Part shown: positions 8,646 through 18,886 of the stretch, piece by piece
Layout of the letters: the number at the start of each line of letters is the position of its first letter
Numbering within the stretch: position 1 is the first letter of the stretch
NCBI GenBank assembly: GCA_029907205.1
Contig: JARYMI010000015.1
Span: forward strand, 1-64,000
Reading direction: 5' to 3'
Source: Clostridiales bacterium
GTDB lineage: Bacteria > Acidobacteriota > Aminicenantia > Aminicenantales > UBA8522
Length of the DNA stretch: 64,000 nucleotides
Translations under genes and position numbers: made by a program
Notes under the pieces: generated by a model
The model's input: only the letters and a program-made list of their open reading frames with translations
The model's database searches: none
What the model was told of the DNA's origin: nothing

Positions 8646-10949
8646 ATGAAAGCATTATCCCTGAAGGCCTCTCTTCTCATCATGGGCGCGAGCGGCATCG
8701 TCGCTCAGGTCACGCTCCTGAGAGAACTCCTCGTCTCTTTTTTAGGCAATGAACTCACCCTCGGTATCATCTTAGCCAACTGGCTCCTTCTCGAGGCCAT
8801 CGGCTCCTATATTATCGGCAAGTCTGTGGAAAGAATCAAAAAAAGGCTGGAAGTCTATGTGTTTCTGCAACTTTTTTTCTCCATCGCCCTCCCCTTTTCC
8901 ATCACCCTCTGCCGGGCATTTAAGAACATCCTTCTCGCAACCCCGGGAGAAGGACTTGGTTTTGCCCCTATCTTTTATTCCTCCTTCTTCATCCTCCTTC
9001 CCGTCTCCCTCTCCCACGGCGCCCTCTTCACCTACGGCTGTAAACTGTATTCCCTGTGGGGCCGGGAAAACGCTGCTTCCATAGGCAAAGTCTATGTTTT
9101 AGAGACGATCGGGTCCATTGTCGGGGGACTGTTCATCACCTTCCTGCTTATCCACTATCTCCATTCTTTTGATATCGCTTTTTTAATTTCCTCGATGAAC
9201 GCCCTCATTTCGATATGTCTCCTCTGGCCAAAAGACACACCTTTCCTTCACATTCGAAATGCTCTCCTTGTTTTTTCCTTCATCTTCGCCCTGCTCTTTA
9301 TCTTTCTTCTTTTTTCGCCGGTCTCGGAGAAGATCCACCAATCCTCCATCCAACACCAATGGAAGGGGTTGAATCCCGTTCACTATGAGAATTCCATCTA
9401 CGGGAATATCACCGTCACCCAAAAGGGTGAGCAAATCACCTTTTTTACCGACGGCATCCTTTCCATCACCACTCCTGTGCCCGACATCGCCTCCATCGAA
9501 GACTTCGTTCATTTCTCGATGCTCTTCCACAAAAAGCCTGATTCGGTTCTCATCCTGAGCGGGGGGGCTGGAGGAATGATCAATGAAGTTTTAAAATATC
9601 CAGTCGCCCGGGTAGATTATGTCGAACTCGACCCCCTCCTTTTAAAACTGATTCACAAATTCCCGACCCCGTTAACCCAATCCGAATTGTCCGACCCGAG
9701 AGTGAAGATCCACTATGCGGATGGCCGGTTCTTTGTTGAAAAGACACGGCAGCGTTTCGACCTCATCTTCATCGGGCTCCCGGCCCCTCAGGAGCTTCAG
9801 ACAAACAGGCTCTTCTCTTCCGAATTTTTCTCCACGGCCAGAAGAAAAATGAACCCGGGAGGAATCATCGTTCTAACCCTTCCTGGGTCATTAACCTACA
9901 TCAGTCCGGAATTGAGAGGTCTGAACGGGTGCATCCTGGACACCTTAAAGAGCATTTTCACATATGTGAGGATCATCCCCGGTGATACGAACCTCTATTT
10001 CGCTTCCGACTCCGGAATGCTCGACAGGGCGACCACCCAGGACATTATAAAAAGGCTCGAGGAGAGGAGAATCCCGACGAGTCTCTTTACCAAAAGTTAT
10101 ATCGAATACCGGCTTCACGAAAGGTGGCTCGACTGGTTTTTAAAATCGATGGAGAGGGAAGAGGTTAATATAAACTCCGATTTTCGGCCACTGGGCGTCT
10201 TTTTCAGCCTCTCCTACTGGAATGCACTCTTCTCCCCTTATCTTTCAAAGCTTTTTAAATGGTTTGAGGGATTGAGCCTTGAGCTCGCTATAGGCATCAC
10301 TGCTTTTCTGACGGTTTTTTTCTCCATCTTTTTCCTGACGAAACCCCGTCTCTCTGGCTATTCTCTTCCTTATGCTATTTTCACCTCAGGTTTCGCAGAT
10401 ATGATGCTCGACCTCGCCATCATCTTTACTTTTCAAACCCTTTACGGTTATCTCTACCACCAGATCGGTCTTCTCATCACCATCTTTATGGTGGGTATTG
10501 CGGCCAGCAGTTTCTTCATCACCCGGCGACTCGATAGAATCCGGAAGGGTTATGTGCTCTTCCTGGCAACGGAACTATCCATTGTCCTCTTCTCGCTCCT
10601 TCTCCCCTTTGTGCTCTCCATCCCGTCCCATCATCTTGAAAAGACCGCCGTTCATGTCCTTCTCTATGTGACATTTCTGGTTATGTCTTTCATCTGCGGC
10701 GCTCTGGTTGGACTCCAATTCCCGCTGGCGATCAAGATTTACATGAAAACCCGGTCCAGCGAAAGAAGGGTTGGCCACACTGCCGGCCTGCTCTATGGAG
10801 CAGACCTCTTTGGCGGATTTTTCGGAGGGCTTTTCGGGGGTGTCCTTCTCCTCCCCCTTCTCGGTTTGAAGGACTCGTGCTTCATGATGGCGATCGTTAA
10901 GATGAGCAGTCTCCTCCTCATCCTCCTGTTCACAAGAATCCAGAAATAA
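8646..10949 (+). CDS. Membrane-embedded spermidine-synthase-like protein
   Basis: 767 residues. N- and C-terminal groups of hydrophobic helices flank a Rossmann aminopropyltransferase-like domain at about 235-480. The nucleotide-binding loop ILSGGAGGMINEV and the acidic strand VDYVELDP are visible. Such fused transporter/spermidine-synthase proteins are widespread, and few have a proven reaction. The next gene, ten bases downstream, is an AmrS-type radical SAM enzyme; this pairing recurs in other bacteria and suggests a joint task. Polyamine synthesis should not be assumed. Confidence 0.75.
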   Translation: MKALSLKASLLIMGASGIVAQVTLLRELLVSFLGNELTLGIILANWLLLEAIGSYIIGKSVERIKKRLEVYVFLQLFFSIALPFSITLCRAFKNILLATPGEGLGFAPIFYSSFFILLPVSLSHGALFTYGCKLYSLWGRENAASIGKVYVLETIGSIVGGLFITFLLIHYLHSFDIAFLISSMNALISICLLWPKDTPFLHIRNALLVFSFIFALLFIFLLFSPVSEKIHQSSIQHQWKGLNPVHYENSIYGNITVTQKGEQITFFTDGILSITTPVPDIASIEDFVHFSMLFHKKPDSVLILSGGAGGMINEVLKYPVARVDYVELDPLLLKLIHKFPTPLTQSELSDPRVKIHYADGRFFVEKTRQRFDLIFIGLPAPQELQTNRLFSSEFFSTARRKMNPGGIIVLTLPGSLTYISPELRGLNGCILDTLKSIFTYVRIIPGDTNLYFASDSGMLDRATTQDIIKRLEERRIPTSLFTKSYIEYRLHERWLDWFLKSMEREEVNINSDFRPLGVFFSLSYWNALFSPYLSKLFKWFEGLSLELAIGITAFLTVFFSIFFLTKPRLSGYSLPYAIFTSGFADMMLDLAIIFTFQTLYGYLYHQIGLLITIFMVGIAASSFFITRRLDRIRKGYVLFLATELSIVLFSLLLPFVLSIPSHHLEKTAVHVLLYVTFLVMSFICGALVGLQFPLAIKIYMKTRSSERRVGHTAGLLYGADLFGGFFGGLFGGVLLLPLLGLKDSCFMMAIVKMSSLLLILLFTRIQK

Positions 10950-10959
10950 GATAAAATTC

Positions 10960-12132
10960 ATGTGGCCTCTTCGGGGTATGATATTTCGGTTGACCAGGCG
11001 GAGATTCCTTCAAAGCGTTATTTCAATCTTTTCCGGATGGGGATATGCGTCTATCTTCCCGGGCAAGAAGGATCAAAAAATGACCTCCGCGCCAAAAGAA
11101 GCAATGTTCTACAAGACTTTCGATGGACAAAGCATCCAGTGTCTCCTCTGTCCGAGACAGTGTATCATCGGCGAAGGAAAACGGGGGTTCTGCAGGAATC
11201 GGGAGAATCAGAAGGGCAAACTATATTCCAAAGTTTACGGCAAACCCTGTGTCGTGGATATCGGCCCGATCGAAAAGGCGCCCCTCTACCATTTCATCCC
11301 CGGCCATTTGAGGCTCTGCCTCACCTGTGCCAGTTGCAACCTGAGGTGCAAATATTGCCACAACTGGCACCTCTCACAGAAGAGCCTCGATGAGTTAAAT
11401 TATCACTCCTACTCTCCCGCCGACATCATCCAGCAGGCAAAGAATCATAAACTCCATTCCGTCTCATTTACCTATACCGAGCCAACGGTCTATTATGAGT
11501 ATCTCTATGACATCTCCGTGATGGCCAAGCAGAAGGGCCTGAAGACCTCGATTGTCTCTAACGGATACATTCGGAAGGAGCCACTCCTCAGACTCCTTGC
11601 TGTTCTCGACGCCGTGAAAATCGACCTGAAAGGATTCAGCGAGAAATTTTACGAAGAGGTCTGCTCGGCGAGCCTGAACCCCGTTCTCGAATCTCTCATC
11701 ACCGTCAAAAAGAATAATACCTGGCTGGAGATTGTCAACCTGGTCGTCCCGACGTTAAACGACGACCCCAGAATGATCGATGAGATGTGCCGATGGATCA
11801 GGGAGAATTTAGGGCTAGATACGCCGCTCCATTTTACGCGGTTCTTCCCGAATTACAAATTGACTCATCTCTCCGCCACCCCCGTTTCCACACTGGAGTC
11901 GGCCTATGAAATAGCCAAGAAGAACGGTTTGAGATATGTCTATGTCGGGAATGTGCCAGGCCACCACGCCAATAGCACGTACTGCTCAAACTGCGGTGAG
12001 AAGCTGATTGAACGAACCCATTTTATCGTAAGAAAAAATCAGATTAAGAAAAACGGACTCTGCCCCTTCTGCGGAGGGAAAATGCCCGGCATCTGGGGCG
12101 CGGAGCTGCGTACTGGAGCTCCTCTTCCTTGA
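10960..12132 (+). CDS. amrS: AmmeMemoRadiSam-type radical SAM enzyme (AmrS-like) with Tat signal
   Basis: 390 residues. The radical SAM 4Fe-4S motif is CNLRCKYC. Before it lies a Cys-rich N-terminal part (CLLCPRQC, then GFCRN) typical of AmrS, and the C-terminus has a second cluster (CSNCG and CPFCGG). Residues 7-30 look like a twin-arginine signal (TRRRFLQSVISIF), so the protein may fold with its cluster before export, or be membrane-anchored. An alternative start is the ATG at 10978. It is probably cotranscribed with the preceding gene. The Memo and AMMECR1 partners of the usual trio are not in this window. Confidence 0.8.
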   Translation: MWPLRGMIFRLTRRRFLQSVISIFSGWGYASIFPGKKDQKMTSAPKEAMFYKTFDGQSIQCLLCPRQCIIGEGKRGFCRNRENQKGKLYSKVYGKPCVVDIGPIEKAPLYHFIPGHLRLCLTCASCNLRCKYCHNWHLSQKSLDELNYHSYSPADIIQQAKNHKLHSVSFTYTEPTVYYEYLYDISVMAKQKGLKTSIVSNGYIRKEPLLRLLAVLDAVKIDLKGFSEKFYEEVCSASLNPVLESLITVKKNNTWLEIVNLVVPTLNDDPRMIDEMCRWIRENLGLDTPLHFTRFFPNYKLTHLSATPVSTLESAYEIAKKNGLRYVYVGNVPGHHANSTYCSNCGEKLIERTHFIVRKNQIKKNGLCPFCGGKMPGIWGAELRTGAPLP

Positions 12133-12161
12133 CGTCGAAGGGGGAATATGTCCTTTTGCCT

Positions 12162-12196
12162 AAAAAAAATGGGGAGGGGTATAAAGAACCCCTCCC
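12162..12196 (-). terminator. Intrinsic terminator between convergent genes
   Basis: A perfect stem, GGGAGGGGT (12172-12180) with ACCCCTCCC (12188-12196), is followed on the minus strand by eight T. It should end transcription of the receptor gene; in the plus direction the T run is short. Confidence 0.75.
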
Positions 12197-12208
12197 TTTG
12201 TTTCCGGC

Positions 12209-15117
12209 TTAGAAGCTGTAACAGATAGAGAATTTGAAGAGCCTTGTGGCCTCAACTCCTGTGATGACCTTGTACGTTCCTGCAGGCGTGAAAGTTCCTG
12301 TCTCAGGTCGAGGACATCAGACCCCTGAAACCTTCTTTCGCCTGGGGATTCCACCATGATTCCAAAGGAATAGGCCGTACTGACGTTGTTGGCAGCGGCC
12401 CATCCGGACGGCGGAAACACCGTGGCCGACCTGCCCCAGGGTGAACCGTCATAGTGCTGGTACAAGAAGGAGAAATAGACCTTGTAAGGAAGAGTGAACG
12501 TTCCGAAGAGCTTGATCACCAAGGGCCTGTCAAAATCGAGCCGGCCAAACCGGTTGACCCACCAGTTGGCGTTGTCGAAGGCGCCCGACCATCCCCAGAA
12601 ATCGCCAAAGGCACCACCGATGTTCCCTTCAAACTTGCTGTAAGCGACTGAGCCGCCGAGCTGCCAGCCGTCGGAAAACCTCTTGTTCAAAATGAGCTCG
12701 AACGCCTGGTATCGCCGCTGGCCTTCGGGAATGTTAGCGAATGTGTACCAGAGCGCCGGGGCATTTCTCGACAAAAAGTACATGTCCACTTTTTTCGCCG
12801 GGAAGATGTCGTGAGCCGGAAGAGTCGTCGTGAACGGGACCCACCAATCTTTGGCCTTTTCGTACGTGTGCCAATATTTTTTTGAGGCGGGGTCATAGAG
12901 AACGTCTTCGAGGATGTTTTCTTTATTCTTGTAAATGTAGCCGAGCTGGATGGAGAAATCCTTCATGAGCTCGTGCTGGATGGAGATGGTTAGCTCATCC
13001 GTGTAAGGAGACTTTGTGTTGGGGTCCATCTTGTCCTTGCTGAATTCGAACTTCATGACATCGGAAGTTGTTCCGGTATGCAGATAGGCATCAGTGGGAG
13101 GGAGGTCGGGAATTGAATTGCCGTTGTTATCGAACCAGTAGAAAGTAAATGTCCGGGGATAGAAGGGGTGGAGGACGGAGAAGTACTGGAGCATGAGATA
13201 TTCTGTGTATCGGGAGAAAGAGGCTTTCAGGACTGTCTTGCCCTCTCCAAAAATGTCGTAGGTCAAACCGAATCGTGGAGAGATGGAGGTCCATTTGATG
13301 ATGTCTTTCCAGTCCCCTGTCGTCAAATCTCCGTAGGGATTGATCCCGTATCTCGGGACAAATAAAGTTTCCCCGATGGCATAGGCTAAGGCGTGGGAAC
13401 GCCCTTTTGTAACAGCGGGCTTGAAACCGTAGGAGTAATCAATCCTCACCCCAAGATTTAGGGTGAGTCTGTCCTTAAAGGTGGCGGTATCCTGGATGAA
13501 CCCTCCGATCCTCTGAGCCTGGTCTTTGATGATCGATTTGTCTTTTTCAATAGCACAGATGTAAAAAAACAGCCTGCCGTCCCCAAAAGTAGACCTGGCC
13601 AGGCCCTGGGCTTTGCTCCAGAGAGGACTCCCGTTATAGTAGCTCCACCACATGCTGTCGGATCTCCACCAGTTCCAGTCCCCGTAGGCATCCTCGAACT
13701 CTACTCCGGCTTTGAATTCGTGATTCCCGCCGAGAAAACCATCCTGGAATCGGGTGAGCGCTGCCGAGGTTTGGAATCTCTTCCTCAAATAGGTTTCATT
13801 GAAGCGGGCTGACCCCCATTGGTAGGATGTGAAATAATCGTAGTAGACGGGATTGTTCACTGATTCGGGCTGAAGGGGAAGAGGGAAAAACCGGCGAACA
13901 TACCCTCCGCGCAGGTCAAGGAACGTATTGGGGTCGAGAACCCAATTGAAGATGGCTGTTCCAGTAATCCCGGTTTCGTTATCCCACATCCGGTACGCCT
14001 CTTTTGTGACATTCCATGCTTTGTCCAGCCTGAACTGCGGCTCGTACATTTGGGCATAATTGAACATGCCCATAAACTTGATGTTCTGGGTAAATTGGGT
14101 TGTGAGCTTCAGGAAACCTAAATATTCTGTGTGGTCGAGGTTGAAAGACTCATAGGATTTCCCTAAGATGGTCGTCGGCCTGAAAGGCGATAGGTACTCG
14201 TTTGCGATATACCTGAAATTGGCGAAAAACCATATCTTATCCTTGATGAAGGGACCTCCAAGAATACCGGACACATCGTAGTCACTCAGCGCTATCTCTG
14301 GCTTGCTCACGCCCAACGCTCTTAACTGAGGATCAGGGATCAAGATATTGGCAAAGGTATCGCTTGTGTACAAAAGGTTCGCGCCGCCAGAGAATCTGTT
14401 GCCGCCCGATTTTGTGACCACATTGATATAACCTCCGTCGGTGTACCCTGTTTCTGCAGGATGACCGGCGAGGACCATCTCAACTTCCTGCATAACATCG
14501 AAGTTGAGGTTGGTCGACGCATAGGCGACAACGGGGTCGTTCATGTTCACGCCATCCAGAGCGTGCGTATTGCCCCTCACGGTCGACCCATGAATGGACG
14601 AGGTTCTCCTGAAAGCCACTCCATCGGACACAACGCCGGGGGCTGAGGTAACGATATCATAGAGGTCTCTCGCCATAGGGATGTTTTTCATTAGATCGGC
14701 TGTCATCGTCACAGCAATCTTGGACGCCTCCACATCGACCACGGGAGAAGCCCCAACGACCGTAACCTCTTCTTCAACGGCTGCCACACTCATTTCGAGC
14801 ACAATCTCGGCCGTCATTCCGACATGGACGACTATCCCCCCTCTCCTCAAGGTTTGAAAGCCTGGCACCTCTGCAACGATCGTGTATACGCCTGGAGGAA
14901 CGGCCGGTGCGCGGAAGTGTCCGTCAGCACCGGTCACGTAAGTGATAACCCCGAGCATTTCAGGGCTGGATATGGTCAAGCTGACTCCAGGAAGAGGTTA
15001 ACCCTCAGCGTCTGTCACAATTCCTTTGATAGAACCTGTCTGTCTCTGGGCCAGGAGCGAGGAGGCCAGAAAAAGAATGAAACAGATAACCAATGTTTTT
15101 TTAAAGAAACGATCCAC
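12209..15117 (-). pseudogene. TonB-dependent-receptor-like protein with carboxypeptidase regulatory domain, two lesions
   Basis: The intended start is the GTG at 15117 with AGGAGG four bases before it, giving a signal peptide that ends LASSLLAQ. The frame meets TAA at 15000-14998, between GIVTDAEG and PLPGVSLT; one base change from CAA (Gln) would explain it. After that come the regulatory beta-sandwich, a plug (VTVVGASPVVDVEASK) and a long barrel. Near 12305 the frame shifts. The frame that restores a proper end reads GTFTPAGTYKVITGVEATRL and finishes FSICYSF at 12209, whereas the unshifted frame reads on to 12160. Two independent defects suggest decay, although sequencing error cannot be excluded. 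Confidence 0.78.
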
Positions 15118-15145
15118 CTAACCTCCTTTTTTGCATCACGCTTTT

Positions 15146-15238
15146 TTATAAGCGTTTTGCGGGCTTTAGGTTCCCTCCTTGGAGTGAAAAATTCATCACT
15201 CCGACCATAACCCGGCTGTTTCTGTTTTCCCCGGTCAA
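15146..15238 (-). CDS. Possible leader ORF upstream of the receptor gene
   Basis: A 30-codon frame starts with TTG at 15238 behind an ideal AAGGAGG spaced five bases, and ends TAA at 15146, 29 bases before the receptor GTG. The leader also contains a perfect 7-bp hairpin (GGAGTGA/TCACTCC, 15181-15187/15196-15202) inside the frame. It may be a translated leader that tunes the receptor. The peptide itself (MTGENRNSRVMVGVMNFS) is unremarkable. Confidence 0.35.
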   Translation of the reverse strand: MTGENRNSRVMVGVMNFSLQGGNLKPAKRL

Positions 15239-15330
15239 TCTCACCTCCTTTTCAGGGCGATCGCCGCCGTCTCATATGGATACAATTTGATAAATAATAA
15301 CTATATAAATATATATATATAAATTTATAG

Positions 15331-15345
15331 GCAAATTTTTTGCCA
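15331..15345 (-). promoter_or_regulatory. Sigma-54 promoter of the receptor gene
   Basis: The minus strand reads TGGCAAAAAATTTGC, with GG and GC spaced ten bases as the -24/-12 promoter requires. Transcription would begin near 15319, about 200 bases before the receptor GTG. The site is nearly symmetrical, so a plus-strand promoter cannot be excluded. Confidence 0.55.
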
Positions 15346-15409
15346 ACGTTGAAAATTCTTATATGATTGATAATAAATGAGTTAATCTTTATCCATCGTT
15401 TCATAACGT

Positions 15410-15440
15410 CCAATTTTTTGAATTTCATTCAAAAAATTGG
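15410..15440. promoter_or_regulatory. Perfect 14-bp inverted repeat, likely enhancer site
   Basis: CCAATTTTTTGAAT and ATTCAAAAAATTGG are exact partners around a 3-base centre (TTC). The repeat ends 65 bp upstream of the -24 element, a distance suited to a sigma-54 activator site. Its sequence differs from the TGTAAA palindromes further on, so it would bind another regulator. Confidence 0.5.
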
Positions 15441-15551
15441 ATTTTCAGCTCGGAGCCACCCCTTCTCTTTAAAGCTGATTTTTATTAAAAATTATTGGGC
15501 GAGACAACCGGCTATCAGTCAAGAAGCCGCGGGCAAGCTAAAAAGTTAAGG

Positions 15552-18500
15552 TTAGTCAAGGGATTGAAGGTTTTTATCGACCAGGGCGATCTCAGCCTGA
15601 AGCTCTTCCAGTTTCCTCTTCTCGCCTTCGACAACTTCGACGGGAGCTCGGCTCGTGAAATTCTCGTTCTGAAGCCTTGATTCCACTTTAGTTAGCTCTG
15701 CCATCAGTTTCTCTCGCTGATTCCTGAGCCGCTCCCTTTCCTTCTCGGGGTCGATGACACCGGGGATAAATACTTCAATCTCTCCGAGGACTTGGGTGGC
15801 CGCTGTAGCCGGCCTTTTGATGCCAGCCGCGACCTCAAGCCTTGATAGTTCCCCCATGTGGATGATCAGGTCTTTAAGGCTACTCAAAATATCCGCCGGC
15901 TCGACCTCCGCTTTAATCAGCACTTCTATTTGTTTGTGAGGAGAAATTTTATACCGTGAACGGAGATCGCGGATGGCCCTGATAATATCCATGGCCAATT
16001 TGAATTCAGCCTCTATCCGCTCATCTTCCCAGTCCGGCCTGGGCTCTGGCCACTGAGCCTGGATTAAAAGATGTGATTCGACAAACGGCCGCTCCAATCC
16101 CCGAACCGGACACTGCAAACTGAGCTTTCCCCAGAGGACCTCGGTGATGAAGGGGACGAAGGGATGAAAAAGCCGGAGCACCTGGTCCAGGGCCAAGGCC
16201 AGAACCGCCCGCGCTGGCGCCGCTTGTTGTTCGTCCCGGAAACGCGGCTTGATGAACTCAAGGTACCAGTCGCAGAGCTCCCCCCAGAAAAAATCCCTCG
16301 CCGCGCTGATGGCCGCTGACGGGTTATAAGCGGCGAGCCCTTCGGTCACCCGAGCGATGGCCCTGCTGAGCCGTGAAAGAATCCACCGGTCTTCCGGCTC
16401 GAGATTGTCTAAAGCAAGCTGCCTGAACGAATGCTCACCCAGGTTGATCAGGGCGAAGCGGGCCGCATTCCAGAGTTTAGTGCAAAAAGCCCGGCCCACC
16501 TCGAACCGTTCGCTGATGATCTTGGCCAGAGGCAGGTCTGGCATCGTCCCCAGGACGTCGAATTCCTTTCCCGTCGCAGGGCAGATGTAGGTAAAGATCG
16601 TGCGGCCGTGCTTGGCCGTAGCGAGGTCCACCAACTCCCCTGTATAAGGCGAAATGGCCTGGACGGGAAGCCTGATGTCCTGTGTCCCCGTCTGCATCTC
16701 GCAAAGAACGTAGCGCATCGCGTCGGCGCCGTAACGACCGATGATATCCTCGGGGTCAATGCCGTTGCCCTTGCTCTTGCTCATCCGCTCGCCCTTGCCG
16801 TCCTGGATGTTGGCATGAACGAAGCAATCAGTGAATGGCACATCGCCTAAGAGATAGAGCCCCATGACCATCATCCTGGCGACCCAGAGGGTGATGATAT
16901 CCCGGCCGGTGACCAGGCAAGAGCCAGGGTAGTAGTAACTGAGACAGTCCGGCCGGCCATCGACCTGGCCGAGAGGCTTCTGGCCTTCATCAACCCGTGC
17001 AGTTGCTGAGTCAGGCCAGCCCAAGGTGCTGAAAGGCCAGAGGGCGGAGCTGAACCAGGTGTCGAGCACATCCGGATCCTGACGAAGGCCTGACGCCTCG
17101 AGCGAAGCTGCGTGCTTCTTTTCAGCCTCCTCATCCCTCAGGCAGACGAGCAACTCGTAGCGGCTATCTTTTTCCAGACTGGTTAGTTTGTCGAGCGGAT
17201 AAACCGTGCCTTCAGCGTCGGCAATCCAGACCCAAACGTCATCCCGACCCGCGGCCGGAAGCGAAGCGGCGATTTTTCCCAGCTCCTCGCCGCCGAAGCT
17301 CCCCGACCAGATCGGAATCCGGTGGCCCCACCAGAGCTGACGGCTGATGCACCAGTCGCGCTTCTCCGCCAGCCAGCTTCGGTACGTCCCGCCATAGCGT
17401 GTGTGGTCAGGATAAAAACTCAACCTCAACCCCGAAGGCGAACGGTAATCGCGGTCGATGGCGTCAATGGCTGCTTGGGCAAGTCCCGCAGCCCTGAACT
17501 CCTTGGCCGTCCCGGCGCCGCAGAGGACTCCCCCCTCAAGGTCGCCCATCCGGATGAACCATTGCTTGGAAAGGTAAGGCTCTATCGGCGTTTTGGACCG
17601 GTCGGAATGCCCGATTTCGATGTCTCTATCTTCGACTCCAGCAAGGAGTGCTTCGCGCTCAAGGTCGGCGACCACCCGCTCACGCGCCTCAAAGCGGTCG
17701 AGGCCCGCGTACTGGCCTGCGTTAGCGTTCAGGGTTCCATCTGCGTTGAGGATGTTGATGATGCCGATCTCATCTCGATGACGGACCCAGACATCGTAGT
17801 CGTTCGGGTCATGGGCAGGCGTGATCTTAACGCATCCAGAGCCTAACTCGGGCTTGGCCCACTCATCCAGGATAAGAGGGATCGGACGACGGAGAAGCGG
17901 CAGCATGACCTTTTTGCCCCGCCGCGCCATGTCACGCAACTTGAGGAGCTCCGGTAATAGAGCCTGCTGCCTGGATTCGGCTTCTTTGAGATCGAACTCA
18001 AGCGCTGCCCGCTCCTTCTTTGGCACGCATTTGATCCGCTCCTCGAGCGACTGACGGAGCCGCACGAGGGCGGCTTCCGGGTCGGGATGGCAGGCCACGG
18101 CCGTGTCGCCCAGCATCGTCTCCGGCCGAGTCGTGGCCACAGTGACGAACTCAGGCTCCCCCGGACCTGGGTCGATTACCGGATAGCGGATATGCCAGAA
18201 ATGTCCTCTGACTTTCTCGTGGATGATCTCGTCATCGCTAACAGCGGTTTGAAGCTGGCAGTCCCAGTTGACCAAGCGGTCACCCCGGTAGATCAGCCCA
18301 TTCTTGAACAGACGGAAAAAGGCTTCCCTGACCGCCCGCGTACAGACCGCGTCCATAGTGAACCGCTGGCGTTCCCAGTCGCATGAACAGCCTATGCTCT
18401 GGAGCTGCTGAATGATGCGGCGCTGGTACTCATCCTTCCAGGCCCAGATTTTATCAACGAGGGCGTCGCGTCCGATATCATGCCGCGTCTTGCCTTCGAG

Positions 18501-18800
18501 CTCGAACAGCCTTTTTTCCACAACGGCCTGGGTGGCGATGCCGGCATGGTCCGTTCCCGGCATCCACAGGGTGTTATCGCCCATCATCCGGTGCCAGCGG
18601 ATGAGCAAGTCCTGCATGACATTATCCATGGCGTGGCCCATGTGAAGGGCTCCGGTAACATTAGGAAGGGGCATCATGATGACATAACGGTTCTTCCGCT
18701 CGTCGGGGGTGGCCGAAAAAGCGCCGCACTCCATCCAGCGCTCGTAGACCGGCCTCTCGTGCGCCGCATAATCGTAGCGTTTGGGCAGCTCTTTTTTCAT
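15552..18800 (-). CDS. valS: Valyl-tRNA synthetase
   Basis: Class I synthetase that charges tRNA-Val with ATP. The HIGH motif is HMGH (53-56) and the KMSKS motif appears as RMSKS. The protein is 1082 residues from ATG 18800 (an upstream start would add 11), against about 950 in E. coli. Extra length includes a charged helical insert in the editing domain (after PDPEAALVRL) and an insert between the catalytic core and the anticodon domain. The usual C-terminal coiled-coil arm is present (KERERLRNQREKLMAEL onward). It has its own promoter. Confidence 0.95.
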   Translation of the reverse strand: MKKELPKRYDYAAHERPVYERWMECGAFSATPDERKNRYVIMMPLPNVTGALHMGHAMDNVMQDLLIRWHRMMGDNTLWMPGTDHAGIATQAVVEKRLFELEGKTRHDIGRDALVDKIWAWKDEYQRRIIQQLQSIGCSCDWERQRFTMDAVCTRAVREAFFRLFKNGLIYRGDRLVNWDCQLQTAVSDDEIIHEKVRGHFWHIRYPVIDPGPGEPEFVTVATTRPETMLGDTAVACHPDPEAALVRLRQSLEERIKCVPKKERAALEFDLKEAESRQQALLPELLKLRDMARRGKKVMLPLLRRPIPLILDEWAKPELGSGCVKITPAHDPNDYDVWVRHRDEIGIINILNADGTLNANAGQYAGLDRFEARERVVADLEREALLAGVEDRDIEIGHSDRSKTPIEPYLSKQWFIRMGDLEGGVLCGAGTAKEFRAAGLAQAAIDAIDRDYRSPSGLRLSFYPDHTRYGGTYRSWLAEKRDWCISRQLWWGHRIPIWSGSFGGEELGKIAASLPAAGRDDVWVWIADAEGTVYPLDKLTSLEKDSRYELLVCLRDEEAEKKHAASLEASGLRQDPDVLDTWFSSALWPFSTLGWPDSATARVDEGQKPLGQVDGRPDCLSYYYPGSCLVTGRDIITLWVARMMVMGLYLLGDVPFTDCFVHANIQDGKGERMSKSKGNGIDPEDIIGRYGADAMRYVLCEMQTGTQDIRLPVQAISPYTGELVDLATAKHGRTIFTYICPATGKEFDVLGTMPDLPLAKIISERFEVGRAFCTKLWNAARFALINLGEHSFRQLALDNLEPEDRWILSRLSRAIARVTEGLAAYNPSAAISAARDFFWGELCDWYLEFIKPRFRDEQQAAPARAVLALALDQVLRLFHPFVPFITEVLWGKLSLQCPVRGLERPFVESHLLIQAQWPEPRPDWEDERIEAEFKLAMDIIRAIRDLRSRYKISPHKQIEVLIKAEVEPADILSSLKDLIIHMGELSRLEVAAGIKRPATAATQVLGEIEVFIPGVIDPEKERERLRNQREKLMAELTKVESRLQNENFTSRAPVEVVEGEKRKLEELQAEIALVDKNLQSLD

Positions 18801-18850
18801 TTTCTTTAGTCCTGGCCCGGTTTGTTTACACAACCGGCGGAGGCGTTGCT

Positions 18851-18879
18851 ATCTTACAATACGCCCCCCCTCGAGTCAA
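18851..18879 (-). promoter_or_regulatory. Sigma-70 promoter of valS
   Basis: On the minus strand TTGACT (18879-18874), 17-base spacer, TAAGAT (18856-18851). It lies between the end of czcA and valS, so valS need not depend on the efflux operon. Confidence 0.6.
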
Positions 18880-18886
18880 ACCGGCT

